Shown: one piece after another, positions 7,937 to 14,789 of the stretch
How positions within the stretch are numbered: the stretch's first letter is position 1
Layout of the letters: every line of letters starts with the position of its first letter
Source of the DNA: CAZAGO01 sp964485045
GTDB lineage: Archaea; Nanobdellota; Nanobdellia; Pacearchaeales; GW2011-AR1
Direction: 5' to 3'
Assembly: GCA_964485045.1 (NCBI GenBank)
Contig: CAZAGO010000006.1
Coordinates: 1 to 29,868 of the forward strand
Length of the DNA: 29,868 nucleotides
Made by a program: the position numbers and the translations under genes
The notes under the pieces: generated by a model
What the model saw: only the letters and a program-made list of their open reading frames with translations
Database searches by the model: none
What the model was told of the DNA's origin: nothing

Positions 7937-8680
7937 TTAAATAAAATCTAATTTTACTTTTTTTGATTCTATCTCTTCTTTTGCTAGTCGATATTTTTCT
8001 ACACTTCCAACTTCCCGAAAATAATATTCATCCATCATAAAACTAAAAATCCCCTTTTTTAATAACTTTGGAAAAATGTCGTAAGCAAAATCTGAAAAAC
8101 CCGGAGGGAGGTATTTAATGATCTCTGGCTGAAGAACATAAATTCCCGAATTGGATAAGTAAAATTCTTTACATAACTCTTTAAAAGTTTCTTCTGAAGG
8201 TTTTTCTATAAACTTTATTAGTCTCCCATTTTTGTTCGTAAATACTAAACTTGCCGGTTTTTTAGAGACCGACTTTTTTCTTAAAGCAATTGTTGCAATC
8301 CCTTTTTTTGTTTTGTGGAATTTAATCATTTTATCCAAATTAATATTCGTAAGATTATCTCCATATATCACCAAAAAAGGCTCTTTTCCCTTAAGAAAAT
8401 CTCTAAAATTATTTAATGCCCCAGAAGTCCCAAGTAACTCTCCTTCAAAAGAATAAGTTATGTTTACTCCAAACTTTTTTCCATCCCCAAAATATTCCCT
8501 TATTTTTTGTGGAAGATAAGAAGTATTTATTCCAATTTCAGTTATTCCATACTTTTTGCATAAGAGAATTAAATATTCCAAAACTGGCTTATTATTTATT
8601 TGAACCATTGGCTTTGGAAGGGAGTCTGTAAGTGGCCTAAGCCTCTCCCCTCTTCCTGCAGAGAGAATTATTGCTTTCAT
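7937..8680 (-). CDS. hddC: Sugar-1-phosphate nucleotidyltransferase, HddC-like
   Basis: A 247-residue nucleotidyltransferase that would activate heptose-1-P, expected with GTP by analogy with HddC. The signature AGRGERLRPLTDSLPKPM (8-25) binds the nucleotide, YGDN provides the metal-binding aspartate, and FIEKP and NSGIYVL are family motifs. No left-handed helix acyltransferase domain follows, so it is a simple pyrophosphorylase. It is the first gene of the hddC-gmhB operon, leaderless from the shared TATA box at 8702-8709. The nucleotide specificity (GTP versus other NTPs) cannot be read from the sequence. Confidence 0.82.
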   Translation of the reverse strand: MKAIILSAGRGERLRPLTDSLPKPMVQINNKPVLEYLILLCKKYGITEIGINTSYLPQKIREYFGDGKKFGVNITYSFEGELLGTSGALNNFRDFLKGKEPFLVIYGDNLTNINLDKMIKFHKTKKGIATIALRKKSVSKKPASLVFTNKNGRLIKFIEKPSEETFKELCKEFYLSNSGIYVLQPEIIKYLPPGFSDFAYDIFPKLLKKGIFSFMMDEYYFREVGSVEKYRLAKEEIESKKVKLDFI

Positions 8681-8701
8681 AATCTAAGAAAACCAAGAAT
8701 A

Positions 8702-8709
8702 TTTATAAA
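8702..8709. promoter_or_regulatory. Symmetric bidirectional TATA box between hddC and the FAD oxidoreductase
   Basis: TTTATAAA is its own reverse complement and its centre (8705.5) is exactly 25.5 bases from both divergent start codons (8680 minus, 8731 plus). No other TATA-like box is present in the 50-bp intergenic region, so one element appears to serve both leaderless genes. Confidence 0.75.
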
Positions 8710-8730
8710 CTCTCTGAAGATTAAAGATTT

Positions 8731-9825
8731 ATGAAAAAGGTGGGAATAATCGGGGGAGGAATATTTGGCTGCTCTGCCGCAATTGAATTAAAAAGAAGGG
8801 GTTTTGATGTAACTATCTTTGAAAGAGCTGGAGACATCCTGGCAGGAGCATCAACAAATAATCACCTTAGGCATCACTTCGGGTACCATTATCCTAGAAG
8901 CAGGGAAACTTCCTTGGAGTCAATTGAAGGGAGAGAAAGTTTTGAAAAAGAATACGGGGGCTGCGTCCTTGATGGTTTTCCTGCATACTACGCTATTGCA
9001 AAAGAAGGAAGCAAATCAACCCCAGAGCATTTTTTAAATTTCTGCAAGGAACTCAATTTACAATACAAATTGATTCAACCAGATAAAAATTTCTTCAACC
9101 TAGATAAAATTTCTATTTGCCTGGAAACTCCAGAATCTGCATACGATCCAGAAATTTTAAAAAAAATTATTTTAAAAAAGCTGAAAGAACTAGATATCCC
9201 CTTAAAATTAAACCACAAAATTGTTGGAGGAGAAATTCTTAAGGATGGAAGAAAAAAACTATCCATTGAAATTAATGGAAAAAAATCTAAACAGGAATCC
9301 TTTGATTACATTGTCTGCTCTATTTATGCAAATTTTAACAAGCTTAACGACTGGTTTTCTCTGCCTAAAAAAACAATAAGATATGATTTGATGGAACTCT
9401 TAGATATTCAACTGCCAATTAAAAAACCTATGGCGGCAATGATTGTAGATGGAGATTTTTGCACTTTCGTCCCAGTAGACAAAAAGGGCCTTGTTAGGCT
9501 TGGGCATGTAAAAAAATCAGTATTAAAACAATTTGTCTCAGACGATTTAGATACAGATGCAATTGTTTCTAACAACACCCTTTCAAATAAAGAAGAAATC
9601 CTAAACGAATCTTCTAAATATTTTCCAATTGTTAAAAAGTCTAAGTATGTTAAATCCGTGTTTATCATGAGGGTCGTAAATGCAAATGTTGAAGACACTG
9701 ACGAGAGACCGACCGAAGTGACTGAACACGGGAATGGAATTTTTTCTATCTTTGGAGGAAAAGTTATCACTTGCATGGTTACTGCAAAAAAAATTGGGAA
9801 TATTCTTCAAAAAGGAGCGATATGA
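8731..9825 (+). CDS. FAD-dependent oxidoreductase, DAO family
   Basis: A 364-residue protein of the D-amino-acid oxidase/glycerol-3-phosphate dehydrogenase fold. The dinucleotide loop VGIIGGGIFGCSAAIELK and FER acidic end (about 4-32) bind FAD; a C-terminal FSIFGGKVITCMVTAKKIG segment is the second FAD-contacting region, and ASTNNHLRHHFGYHYPRS resembles substrate-site motifs of proteins encoded in sugar and sialic-acid-like clusters. It may oxidise a sugar or a sugar-linked amine. The stop codon is only three bases before the right-hand island repeat, so it is the last island gene. The substrate is unknown. Confidence 0.8.
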   Translation: MKKVGIIGGGIFGCSAAIELKRRGFDVTIFERAGDILAGASTNNHLRHHFGYHYPRSRETSLESIEGRESFEKEYGGCVLDGFPAYYAIAKEGSKSTPEHFLNFCKELNLQYKLIQPDKNFFNLDKISICLETPESAYDPEILKKIILKKLKELDIPLKLNHKIVGGEILKDGRKKLSIEINGKKSKQESFDYIVCSIYANFNKLNDWFSLPKKTIRYDLMELLDIQLPIKKPMAAMIVDGDFCTFVPVDKKGLVRLGHVKKSVLKQFVSDDLDTDAIVSNNTLSNKEEILNESSKYFPIVKKSKYVKSVFIMRVVNANVEDTDERPTEVTEHGNGIFSIFGGKVITCMVTAKKIGNILQKGAI

Positions 9826-9828
9826 CCG

Positions 9829-9925
9829 AACAAATTAAGGGGTTTTAAAGTTTGCTAAAAAAAGAAGAGAAATAAATTTTCAGAAATTAATGCCCGAGAC
9901 AGGAATTGAACCTGCGACCCCTTCC
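9829..9925. repeat. Right copy of island-flanking direct repeat
   Basis: This 97-bp copy of 2278-2375 lacks one A in an A-run and is otherwise identical. Its right end is the 3' half of the intact tRNA-Arg gene. Identity ends abruptly at the anticodon-stem boundary: here the tRNA continues, while at 2376 it is replaced by island sequence. The repeat also carries a copy of the tRNA-Gly promoter box, which here would point into the 3' end of the FAD oxidoreductase gene. Confidence 0.9.
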
Positions 9926-9966
9926 TTAGGAGGGAAGTGCTCTAATCCAGACTGAGCTACCCGGGC
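9891..9966 (-). tRNA. tRNA-Arg (anticodon CCT)
   Basis: An intact 76-base cloverleaf: acceptor GCCCGGG/CTCGGGC with one G-T pair, D arm GCTC/GAGC, anticodon stem CTTCC/GGAAG with loop CTCCTAA (anticodon CCT, reading AGG), T arm CAGG TTCAATT CCTG, discriminator A, no encoded CCA. Its last 35 bases are duplicated at 2341-2375, so this gene is the apparent target of the island and stays functional. Confidence 0.95.
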
Positions 9967-9983
9967 ATATCCAAGTGAAAAAG

Positions 9984-10067
9984 TGCGGATACTAGGGTTC
10001 GAACCTAGGTAAGCACTAAGCTAACAGATTTTGAGTCTGTCCCGTTTGACCACTCCGGCATATCCGC
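9984..10067 (-). tRNA. tRNA-Leu (anticodon CAA)
   Basis: An 84-base class II tRNA: acceptor GCGGATA/TATCCGC, anticodon stem ACAGA/TCTGT with loop CTCAAAA (anticodon CAA, reading TTG), a long variable arm, T arm CTAGG TTCGAAC CCTAG, discriminator A, no CCA. It lies 17 bases upstream of tRNA-Arg and is probably cotranscribed with it. Confidence 0.95.
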
Positions 10068-10069
10068 AT

Positions 10070-10160
10070 AAAAAGAACCCTCTGGTTCTTTTTGAATCTC
10101 CTCAAATTGCGAAGAGGTGATTTCTAAATGCCTCCTGTGAAATCACAGAACCCTAGTTCT
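10070..10160. other. Foldable spacer between tRNA-Leu and 5S rRNA
   Basis: Dense inverted repeats with no open frame. AAAAAGAACC/GGTTCTTTTT (10070-10093) is a 10-bp hairpin with a 4-base loop. GTGATTTC and GAAATCAC pair around 10117-10146, CCTC/GAGG forms a small hairpin before them, and GGTTCT (10084-10089) can instead pair with AGAACC (10147-10152) to close a three-way junction. AGAAC/GTTCT forms a last hairpin. The element could be the processed leader of the minus-strand tRNA transcript or an unrecognised small RNA; I cannot assign the strand. Confidence 0.45.
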
Positions 10161-10197
10161 TTTATTTATTTTAATCGGAAACTGCCATATAAAAAGT

Positions 10198-10205
10198 TTT
10201 ATAAA
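10198..10205 (+). promoter_or_regulatory. TATA box of 5S rRNA
   Basis: TTTATAAA centred 25.5 bases upstream of G10227, the first base of the 5S terminal helix. Because the box is palindromic it could also fire to the left (start near 10176) into the tRNA-Leu/tRNA-Arg pair. Confidence 0.75.
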
Positions 10206-10226
10206 GCGAAAAAATCTTGAAAAAAT

Positions 10227-10341
<115 letters not shown>

Positions 10342-10346
10342 CATAT

Positions 10347-10411
10347 TCTTTTTGGAATAAAATGAATAAGCTTCATATCTCCTCTCGAAATCTTTTTGGA
10401 ATAAAATGAAT
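10347..10411. repeat. Two 21-bp direct repeats downstream of 5S rRNA
   Basis: A 21-base sequence beginning TCTTTTTGGAATAAAATGAA occurs at 10347-10367 and again at 10391-10411. Each copy carries a T5 run, so they could act as tandem T-run terminators for the 5S transcript. No other function is visible. Confidence 0.6.
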
Positions 10412-10461
10412 TAATATCGGCAATTCGTATTCTTTTTATATGGTTAATTACTTACTCTTTT

Positions 10462-10731
10462 ATGAAAAAAGAAATTTCTAAAAACGAAGCAAAAAAGAGA
10501 ATTGAAGAATTTTTTTTAAATGTAAAAGAAAAAACTCCCGCGGAATTAAAAAAAATAAAAAGGATTGCTATGAAGAATAGAATTCCTCTAAAAATGTATA
10601 AACACTTATTTTGTAAAAAATGCTTTACCCCTTATTCTTTTCCAAAAATAAGAATAAAAAATAAAATAAAAACTATTGAATGTAAGAATTGTGGTTTTAT
10701 TTCTAGACAAAGTTTAACTAACTCTTCTTAA
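10462..10731 (+). CDS. rnp4: RNase P protein component 4 (Rpp21/Rpr2 family)
   Basis: An 89-residue protein matching the archaeal RNase P subunit Rpp21, which with Rpp29 helps the RNA remove 5' leaders from pre-tRNAs. It has an N-terminal basic helical part ending in KRIAMKNRIPLKMYKHL and a C-terminal zinc ribbon with FCKKC and ECKNCGFISRQS (four cysteines). The gene is slightly shorter than typical members. TTTTTATA at 10433-10440 is centred 25.5 bases upstream of the ATG, so it is probably leaderless. It converges with rpoN and their 3' ends overlap by 14 bp. Confidence 0.78.
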   Translation: MKKEISKNEAKKRIEEFFLNVKEKTPAELKKIKRIAMKNRIPLKMYKHLFCKKCFTPYSFPKIRIKNKIKTIECKNCGFISRQSLTNSS

Positions 10732-10915
10732 ATTCACCAATGAGTTCTATTAAATCGGTTTGCCCTAAAAAAACAGATCTACAACAATATCTATCTAGCC
10801 CAAATTCATCTAAAACTTTCTGAGAACTTTCTCCTTCAGCAACTCTCTTTTTGTATTCTTCCCACAAATGAGCTATTGGCTTTCCACAGCTGAAACAACG
10901 AATTGGTATTATCAT
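10718..10915 (-). CDS. rpoN: RNA polymerase subunit N (Rpb10 homologue)
   Basis: A 65-residue archaeal RNA polymerase subunit N. MIIPIRCFSCGKPIA holds the first two zinc cysteines (CFSC), and DRYCCRSVFLG the other pair; the length is typical. I start at ATG 10915, not the upstream 10924, because the family begins MIIPIRCFSCG and a TTTAAAAA box (minus, 10937-10944) is centred exactly 25.5 bases upstream. In many archaea rpoN follows S9; here it is separated from that operon and sits against rnp4. Confidence 0.95.
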   Translation of the reverse strand: MIIPIRCFSCGKPIAHLWEEYKKRVAEGESSQKVLDEFGLDRYCCRSVFLGQTDLIELIGEFKKS

Positions 10916-10961
10916 ACTAATCAAGATTTTGGAGAGTTTTTAAAACTTACTATAAGAAAAA

Positions 10962-11030
10962 CTTAAATACTAATTGAATGAAATATATTCGAGGTGAAGG
11001 CCTCAGATTTATTCTGAGCAAATAAATACT
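10962..11030 (+). promoter_or_regulatory. Promoter and structured leader of the ABC exporter operon
   Basis: CTTAAATA at 10962-10969 predicts a start near 10991, giving a 40-base leader, an exception to the leaderless pattern. The leader can form GAGG/CCTC (10991-10994 with 11001-11004) or the stronger CTCAGA/TCTGAG (11002-11007 with 11013-11018). The two share CTC and exclude each other, as in an attenuator or a protein-binding switch. Alternatively, transcription from ACTATAAG (10949-10956) would place a 15-codon open frame (10978-11025) at the very 5' end. Confidence 0.45.
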
Positions 11031-11768
11031 ATGGATAAAGAAGAAATAATAATCGAATTAAGGAATGTTTCAAAATATTATGAAATGGGTGAAGAGATAG
11101 TGAAAGCCCTAGATTGTGCTAATATTGTTGTAAAAAAAGGGGACTTCGTTGCAATAATGGGTCCTAGCGGAAGTGGAAAATCTACGGGAATGAATCTCAC
11201 TGGAAGCCTAGACTTGCCAACACAGGGAGAGATATATCTTGGAAAAGAGGATATTTCAAGATTTGAAGAATCGGAACTGGCGCAAATGAGAGGAAAAAAA
11301 ATTGGTTTTATCTTTCAACAATTCAATCTTATCCCTAATTTAACTGCAAAAGAGAATGTAATTCTTCCTATGGTTTTTCAAGATGAGGAGGAGGAAGAGA
11401 GAGAAAGAAGGGCTGAAGAACTTTTAAAAATGGTTGATTTAGAAGAAAGAATGGAACACTATCCTTCACAACTCTCTGGAGGTCAGCAGCAAAGAGTAGC
11501 AATTGCTAGAGCATTAGCAAATGACCCTGAAGTTATTCTAGCAGATGAACCTACTGGAAATTTAGATAGTAAAAGTAAAACGAGAATTATGGAATTTTTA
11601 AAAGAATTGAATGAAAAAGGAAAAACAGTGATAGTTGTAACACACGAACCAGAACTTGCAGAAAATTATGCAAGATTAATTTATTGGTTAAAAGACGGGA
11701 AGGTTGAGAAAGTTACTAAAAAATATGGAAATAATTGGAAAATTCATTCAAAACCTTCTTGTGAATAG
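11031..11768 (+). CDS. ABC transporter ATPase, MacB/LolD type
   Basis: A 245-residue ATPase that powers the two FtsX-type permeases downstream. Walker A is GPSGSGKST (about 44-52), the Q-loop is FIFQQFNLIPNLTA, the signature is LSGGQQQRVAIARAL, and Walker B plus D-loop is VILADEPTGNLDS, with H-loop VTHEP. The segment after Walker A reads GMNLTGSLD where the family usually has LMNIIGCLD. Such transporters export or extract lipids, peptides or proteins rather than import. It heads a five-to-six-gene operon, although the next gene also has its own promoter. Confidence 0.93.
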   Translation: MDKEEIIIELRNVSKYYEMGEEIVKALDCANIVVKKGDFVAIMGPSGSGKSTGMNLTGSLDLPTQGEIYLGKEDISRFEESELAQMRGKKIGFIFQQFNLIPNLTAKENVILPMVFQDEEEEERERRAEELLKMVDLEERMEHYPSQLSGGQQQRVAIARALANDPEVILADEPTGNLDSKSKTRIMEFLKELNEKGKTVIVVTHEPELAENYARLIYWLKDGKVEKVTKKYGNNWKIHSKPSCE

Positions 11769-11805
11769 AAATTATTTTAACTTTTAAGGAGTAACATTAA
11801 AAAAG

Positions 11806-11813
11806 TTTATAAA
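11806..11813 (+). promoter_or_regulatory. Internal TATA box within the ABC exporter cluster
   Basis: TTTATAAA centred 25.5 bases upstream of ATG 11835. It allows the helical protein, the exported protein and the permeases to be transcribed separately from the ATPase, and it decides the start of the next gene. Confidence 0.72.
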
Positions 11814-11834
11814 GTATTGATTCAAAAAAATATA

Positions 11835-12290
11835 ATGACAAAAAAAGATAAAATTGAGGAAAAGAAGAGTCTTGCAAAAGAGGTTGCTAGAAAAGACTGG
11901 TTTAACGTAATTATAAATGATATAGAAAAAACAGAAGAGATCTATGCAGACCCTAGAATAAAAGGATATATTAGAGACCATCATGAAAAGGTAATTCATA
12001 CAATTATTGAAGAATACATTCCTGATGAAGATTCTAAAAACCTCGCTCAAATATATTTTGAACAAGCAAAAAGAGATGGAGAAAGAAAAAGAATAAAGAA
12101 TGTAGAAAAAGAATTAAAAGCGCTTGAAAAAATAATCCTTAAATCTGAAATTCCTTTTGCTGCTAAAAAGAGATTTATTTCAAAAGCTGAAGAACAGATT
12201 AATTCGCAAATTCCTCTTGAATCACGAACAGGATTTTATGAAATTATTAAAGAGTATCATAAAAAGATAAAATCAAAAAATGATAATTAA
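11835..12290 (+). CDS. Uncharacterised helical protein of the ABC exporter operon
   Basis: A 151-residue, highly charged, predicted all-alpha cytoplasmic protein with no membrane segment or signal peptide. It has KKSLAKEVARKDWFNVIIN near the start and a probable coiled-coil stretch around residues 80-105. I do not recognise the family. The start at ATG 11835 is supported by the promoter spacing; an upstream TTG (11817) lies within the expected promoter-start interval. The last 11 bases overlap the next gene, so it is coupled to the exported accessory protein and probably serves the same transporter. Confidence 0.7.
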   Translation: MTKKDKIEEKKSLAKEVARKDWFNVIINDIEKTEEIYADPRIKGYIRDHHEKVIHTIIEEYIPDEDSKNLAQIYFEQAKRDGERKRIKNVEKELKALEKIILKSEIPFAAKKRFISKAEEQINSQIPLESRTGFYEIIKEYHKKIKSKNDN

Positions 12291-13122
12291 AAATTTTTTT
12301 ATATTAGGTTTTATATGCTTTCTTAGTTTAAACTTTCTTTCTGCAATTTCTGTAAATGCAGAATATATTTCGCTCTATCCTGGAGAGGAAGGTAGAATAA
12401 GTATGGAATTAAAAAACAATAATAATTTTGATGCAGAATTTGTTTCACTTTCTTTAAATTTGGAAAAAATTCCATTTATTACTGTTGGGAGTTCTGAAAA
12501 AAGTATAGACGAATTAGACGAAGAAGATAAAGAGAAAATAGTTTTTAATATAAAACCTTCCACAAGTATAACTCCTGGAGATTATGAAATACCCTATGTC
12601 TTGAAATATACCAATTCAGATACAAATGTTATTTTCACCAAGACTGGAAGTTTTGGTATAAAAATAAATGCAAAAACAGAACTTGATTTTTCTGTAGTGC
12701 CAAATAATAATATTCTTAATCAGAAAGGAAAGATTACCTTAAAGATAATAAATAAGGGTTTGGGTGAAGTCAAATTTGTTTCTGTTCAAATTTTCCCTCA
12801 AGGATATGAATTATTCTCTTCCGATACAGTCTATGTGGGAAATATTGCATCTGATGATTCAGATAGTGTAAGTTTTGATGTTTTCTTTAAGACTCTTTCT
12901 CCTTTGATTTATGCAAAAATAAATTATAAAGATCTAGATAATAAAGACCAAATAAAAACAATAAATATTCCAGTAAATGTTTATACTCAAGAAAAAGCTA
13001 TAGAACTAGGCTTGATTAAAAAAAGTAATAATGTTTTCTACCTTGGAATAGTTTTGTTCCTTCTTGTTCTTTGGTTTATATATAGAAAAATTAAGAAGAG
13101 AAATAAGAAGAACGGGAGATAA
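12280..13122 (+). CDS. Exported, membrane-anchored accessory protein of the ABC exporter
   Basis: A 280-residue protein with an N-terminal signal or anchor (FFILGFICFLSLNFLSAISV, about residues 5-24), two extracytoplasmic beta-sandwich-like domains (about 28-130 and 131-235, of the COG1361/NEW3 kind, with PGEEGRISMELKNNN and QKGKITLKIINKGLGEV), and one C-terminal helix (VFYLGIVLFLLVLWFIY) followed by a basic tail. Proteins of this kind often accompany archaeal MacB/FtsX exporters and may act as the extracellular adaptor. It overlaps the preceding gene and is followed by the first permease after 6 bp. Confidence 0.75.
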   Translation: MIIKNFFILGFICFLSLNFLSAISVNAEYISLYPGEEGRISMELKNNNNFDAEFVSLSLNLEKIPFITVGSSEKSIDELDEEDKEKIVFNIKPSTSITPGDYEIPYVLKYTNSDTNVIFTKTGSFGIKINAKTELDFSVVPNNNILNQKGKITLKIINKGLGEVKFVSVQIFPQGYELFSSDTVYVGNIASDDSDSVSFDVFFKTLSPLIYAKINYKDLDNKDQIKTINIPVNVYTQEKAIELGLIKKSNNVFYLGIVLFLLVLWFIYRKIKKRNKKNGR

Positions 13123-13128
13123 ACTCCT

Positions 13129-14346
13129 ATGAAAAAAGAACATTTCTCTCTGGCTTTTAATAATCTTAAAAGAAGAAAACTAAGAAGCTGGTTAACAATT
13201 CTGGGAATATTTATAGGAATCGCTGCAGTTGTTTCTCTTATTTCTTTAGGAGATGGTTTAAGGACTGCAATTCTTGGACAATTTGGAGCGCTTTCTGTAG
13301 ATAAGTTAACGATTCAAAATAAAGGGTCTGGATTTGGTCCTCCAGGAAGCACGGTTGTAGAAAAATTAAATGAAAAAGATTTGAATGCTATTCTAGAAGT
13401 AGATGGAGTAAAAATTGCTATCCCTAGAATACTAAGAATTGTGGGGATAGAATATAACAAAGTGCTTTCTTTTGGATATGTAATAGATATGCCTATGAAT
13501 TCGGAAGAATTAGATTTAGTTTATTCTACTTTTAGTGCTGAAGTTGAAGAAGGAAGACTTTTGAAAGAAACAGATAGAAAAAAAATTCTTCTTGGAAAGG
13601 ATATTGCAGAGAGTGAAGAATTTGGTAAAAAATTAAGTGTTGGAGATAAAGTAAGAATAAATGGATATTTCTTTGAAGTTGTTGGGATTTTAAAAAAATC
13701 TAGCAGCTTTCAAATAAACATGGTATACTTTATTCCAAGAGAAGATTTGGAAGAAATTCTTGGAATAAAAAATGAATATGATATGATTATTGCTCAAGTT
13801 GAAGATAGAGATAGAATTGAAGAAATATCGGAATCTATTAAAAAAGAATTAATGAGATTAAGAGGTTTGGATGAAGGAGAAGAAGATTTTACAATACAAA
13901 CTCCTCTTCAAGCAATCTCTTCTGTAAATACTATTTTAGATATAATTAATATAATTGTTGCTGGAATTGCAGGAATATCCTTAGCTGTAGGGGGTATAGG
14001 TATTGCAAATACTATGTATACTTCTATTCTTGAAAGAAGAAAAGAAATTGGAATCATGAAAGCTATCGGTGCAAAAAATTCAGACATAGCTCAAATCTTT
14101 TTAATTGAATCTGGCTTACTTGGTTTGGTAGGAGGAATTCTTGGTGCAATTGTAGGAATCTCCATAGCTTTTTTAGGTGCTGGAATTGCAAATCAAGCGC
14201 TTGAAGAAAATTTATTCAAAGTGAGTATTTCTTATACTCTTATTTTTAGTGCAATCGCTTTCTCATTTGTAATAGGAGCACTTTCTGGTGTTCTTCCAGC
14301 AATTCAAGCAAGCAAAACAAATGTAGTAGACGCACTTAGAGGATAA
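13129..14346 (+). CDS. FtsX/MacB-type ABC transporter permease A
   Basis: A 405-residue permease. An N-terminal KRRKLRSWLTILGIFIGIAA segment (first helix, about 17-40) precedes a large extracytoplasmic MacB-type domain (about 45-265), then three C-terminal helices with GIANTMYTSILERRKEIGIM, IGAKNSDIAQIFLIESGLLG, and the terminal LPAIQASKTNVVDALRG motif. It presumably forms a heterodimer with permease B and is energised by the ATPase at 11031-11768. A GGGAG ribosome-binding site lies just upstream of the ATG. The nuclease-like gene begins one base after its stop. Confidence 0.92.
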   Translation: MKKEHFSLAFNNLKRRKLRSWLTILGIFIGIAAVVSLISLGDGLRTAILGQFGALSVDKLTIQNKGSGFGPPGSTVVEKLNEKDLNAILEVDGVKIAIPRILRIVGIEYNKVLSFGYVIDMPMNSEELDLVYSTFSAEVEEGRLLKETDRKKILLGKDIAESEEFGKKLSVGDKVRINGYFFEVVGILKKSSSFQINMVYFIPREDLEEILGIKNEYDMIIAQVEDRDRIEEISESIKKELMRLRGLDEGEEDFTIQTPLQAISSVNTILDIINIIVAGIAGISLAVGGIGIANTMYTSILERRKEIGIMKAIGAKNSDIAQIFLIESGLLGLVGGILGAIVGISIAFLGAGIANQALEENLFKVSISYTLIFSAIAFSFVIGALSGVLPAIQASKTNVVDALRG

Positions 14347-14347
14347 A

Positions 14348-14788
14348 ATGGAAACGAATTTGAATAATTTTAAAAATTATTGTGAGAGAAACCAAAACGT
14401 ATTTACTAATGGATTAGGCTGTTCTGAAGCCCATAATCATCTGGTAAGAAAAATATTAAATGACCCTCATCTCCTTAATTTGAAAAGAGTTCTTTTTAAG
14501 TATAAGGAAGTTGATTTGTTCTCTAAGGAGGGTGGAGGACGTATAGACCTTGTTTTTATTACTGACGAAGAAATTCCTTATATTTGTGAAGTTAAGAGTA
14601 GTTCTAGGGCTGGAAGAGGAATAGAGGCTCAATTAGAAAGATATTACACTTGTATAAGAAAAAAATTCCAAATAACTCCTATAAGAATTGGAGTACAATT
14701 AACTGAAATGGGAAGAATAAAAAAGAAGATCATTCCAGTAGAAATTAAAGATTTGCTTCAACGAGTTTCTATTGGAGAGGAGATTTAA
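14348..14788 (+). CDS. PD-(D/E)XK nuclease-fold protein inside the permease operon
   Basis: A 146-residue protein with the core motif of PD-(D/E)XK nucleases: D67 in GGRIDLVF, E81 and K83 in YICEVKSS, and a downstream Q95 in EAQLERYY, in the order seen in NucS- and Holliday-junction-resolvase-like folds. Catalysis on DNA is therefore plausible. It is fitted exactly between two permease genes (one base after permease A, one base before permease B), an odd place for a nuclease. Whether it acts with the transporter or merely shares the transcript is unknown. An RNA- or DNA-binding non-catalytic role is also possible. Confidence 0.7.
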   Translation: METNLNNFKNYCERNQNVFTNGLGCSEAHNHLVRKILNDPHLLNLKRVLFKYKEVDLFSKEGGGRIDLVFITDEEIPYICEVKSSSRAGRGIEAQLERYYTCIRKKFQITPIRIGVQLTEMGRIKKKIIPVEIKDLLQRVSIGEEI

Positions 14789-14789
14789 C

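Noticed and set aside
9408..9810. Minus-strand open frames of 122 and 69 codons within the FAD oxidoreductase gene
   Set aside because: They are antisense shadows of a gene with clear family motifs.
11817..11834. Upstream TTG start for the helical protein
   Set aside because: It lies between the TATA box and the predicted transcription start at ATG 11835.
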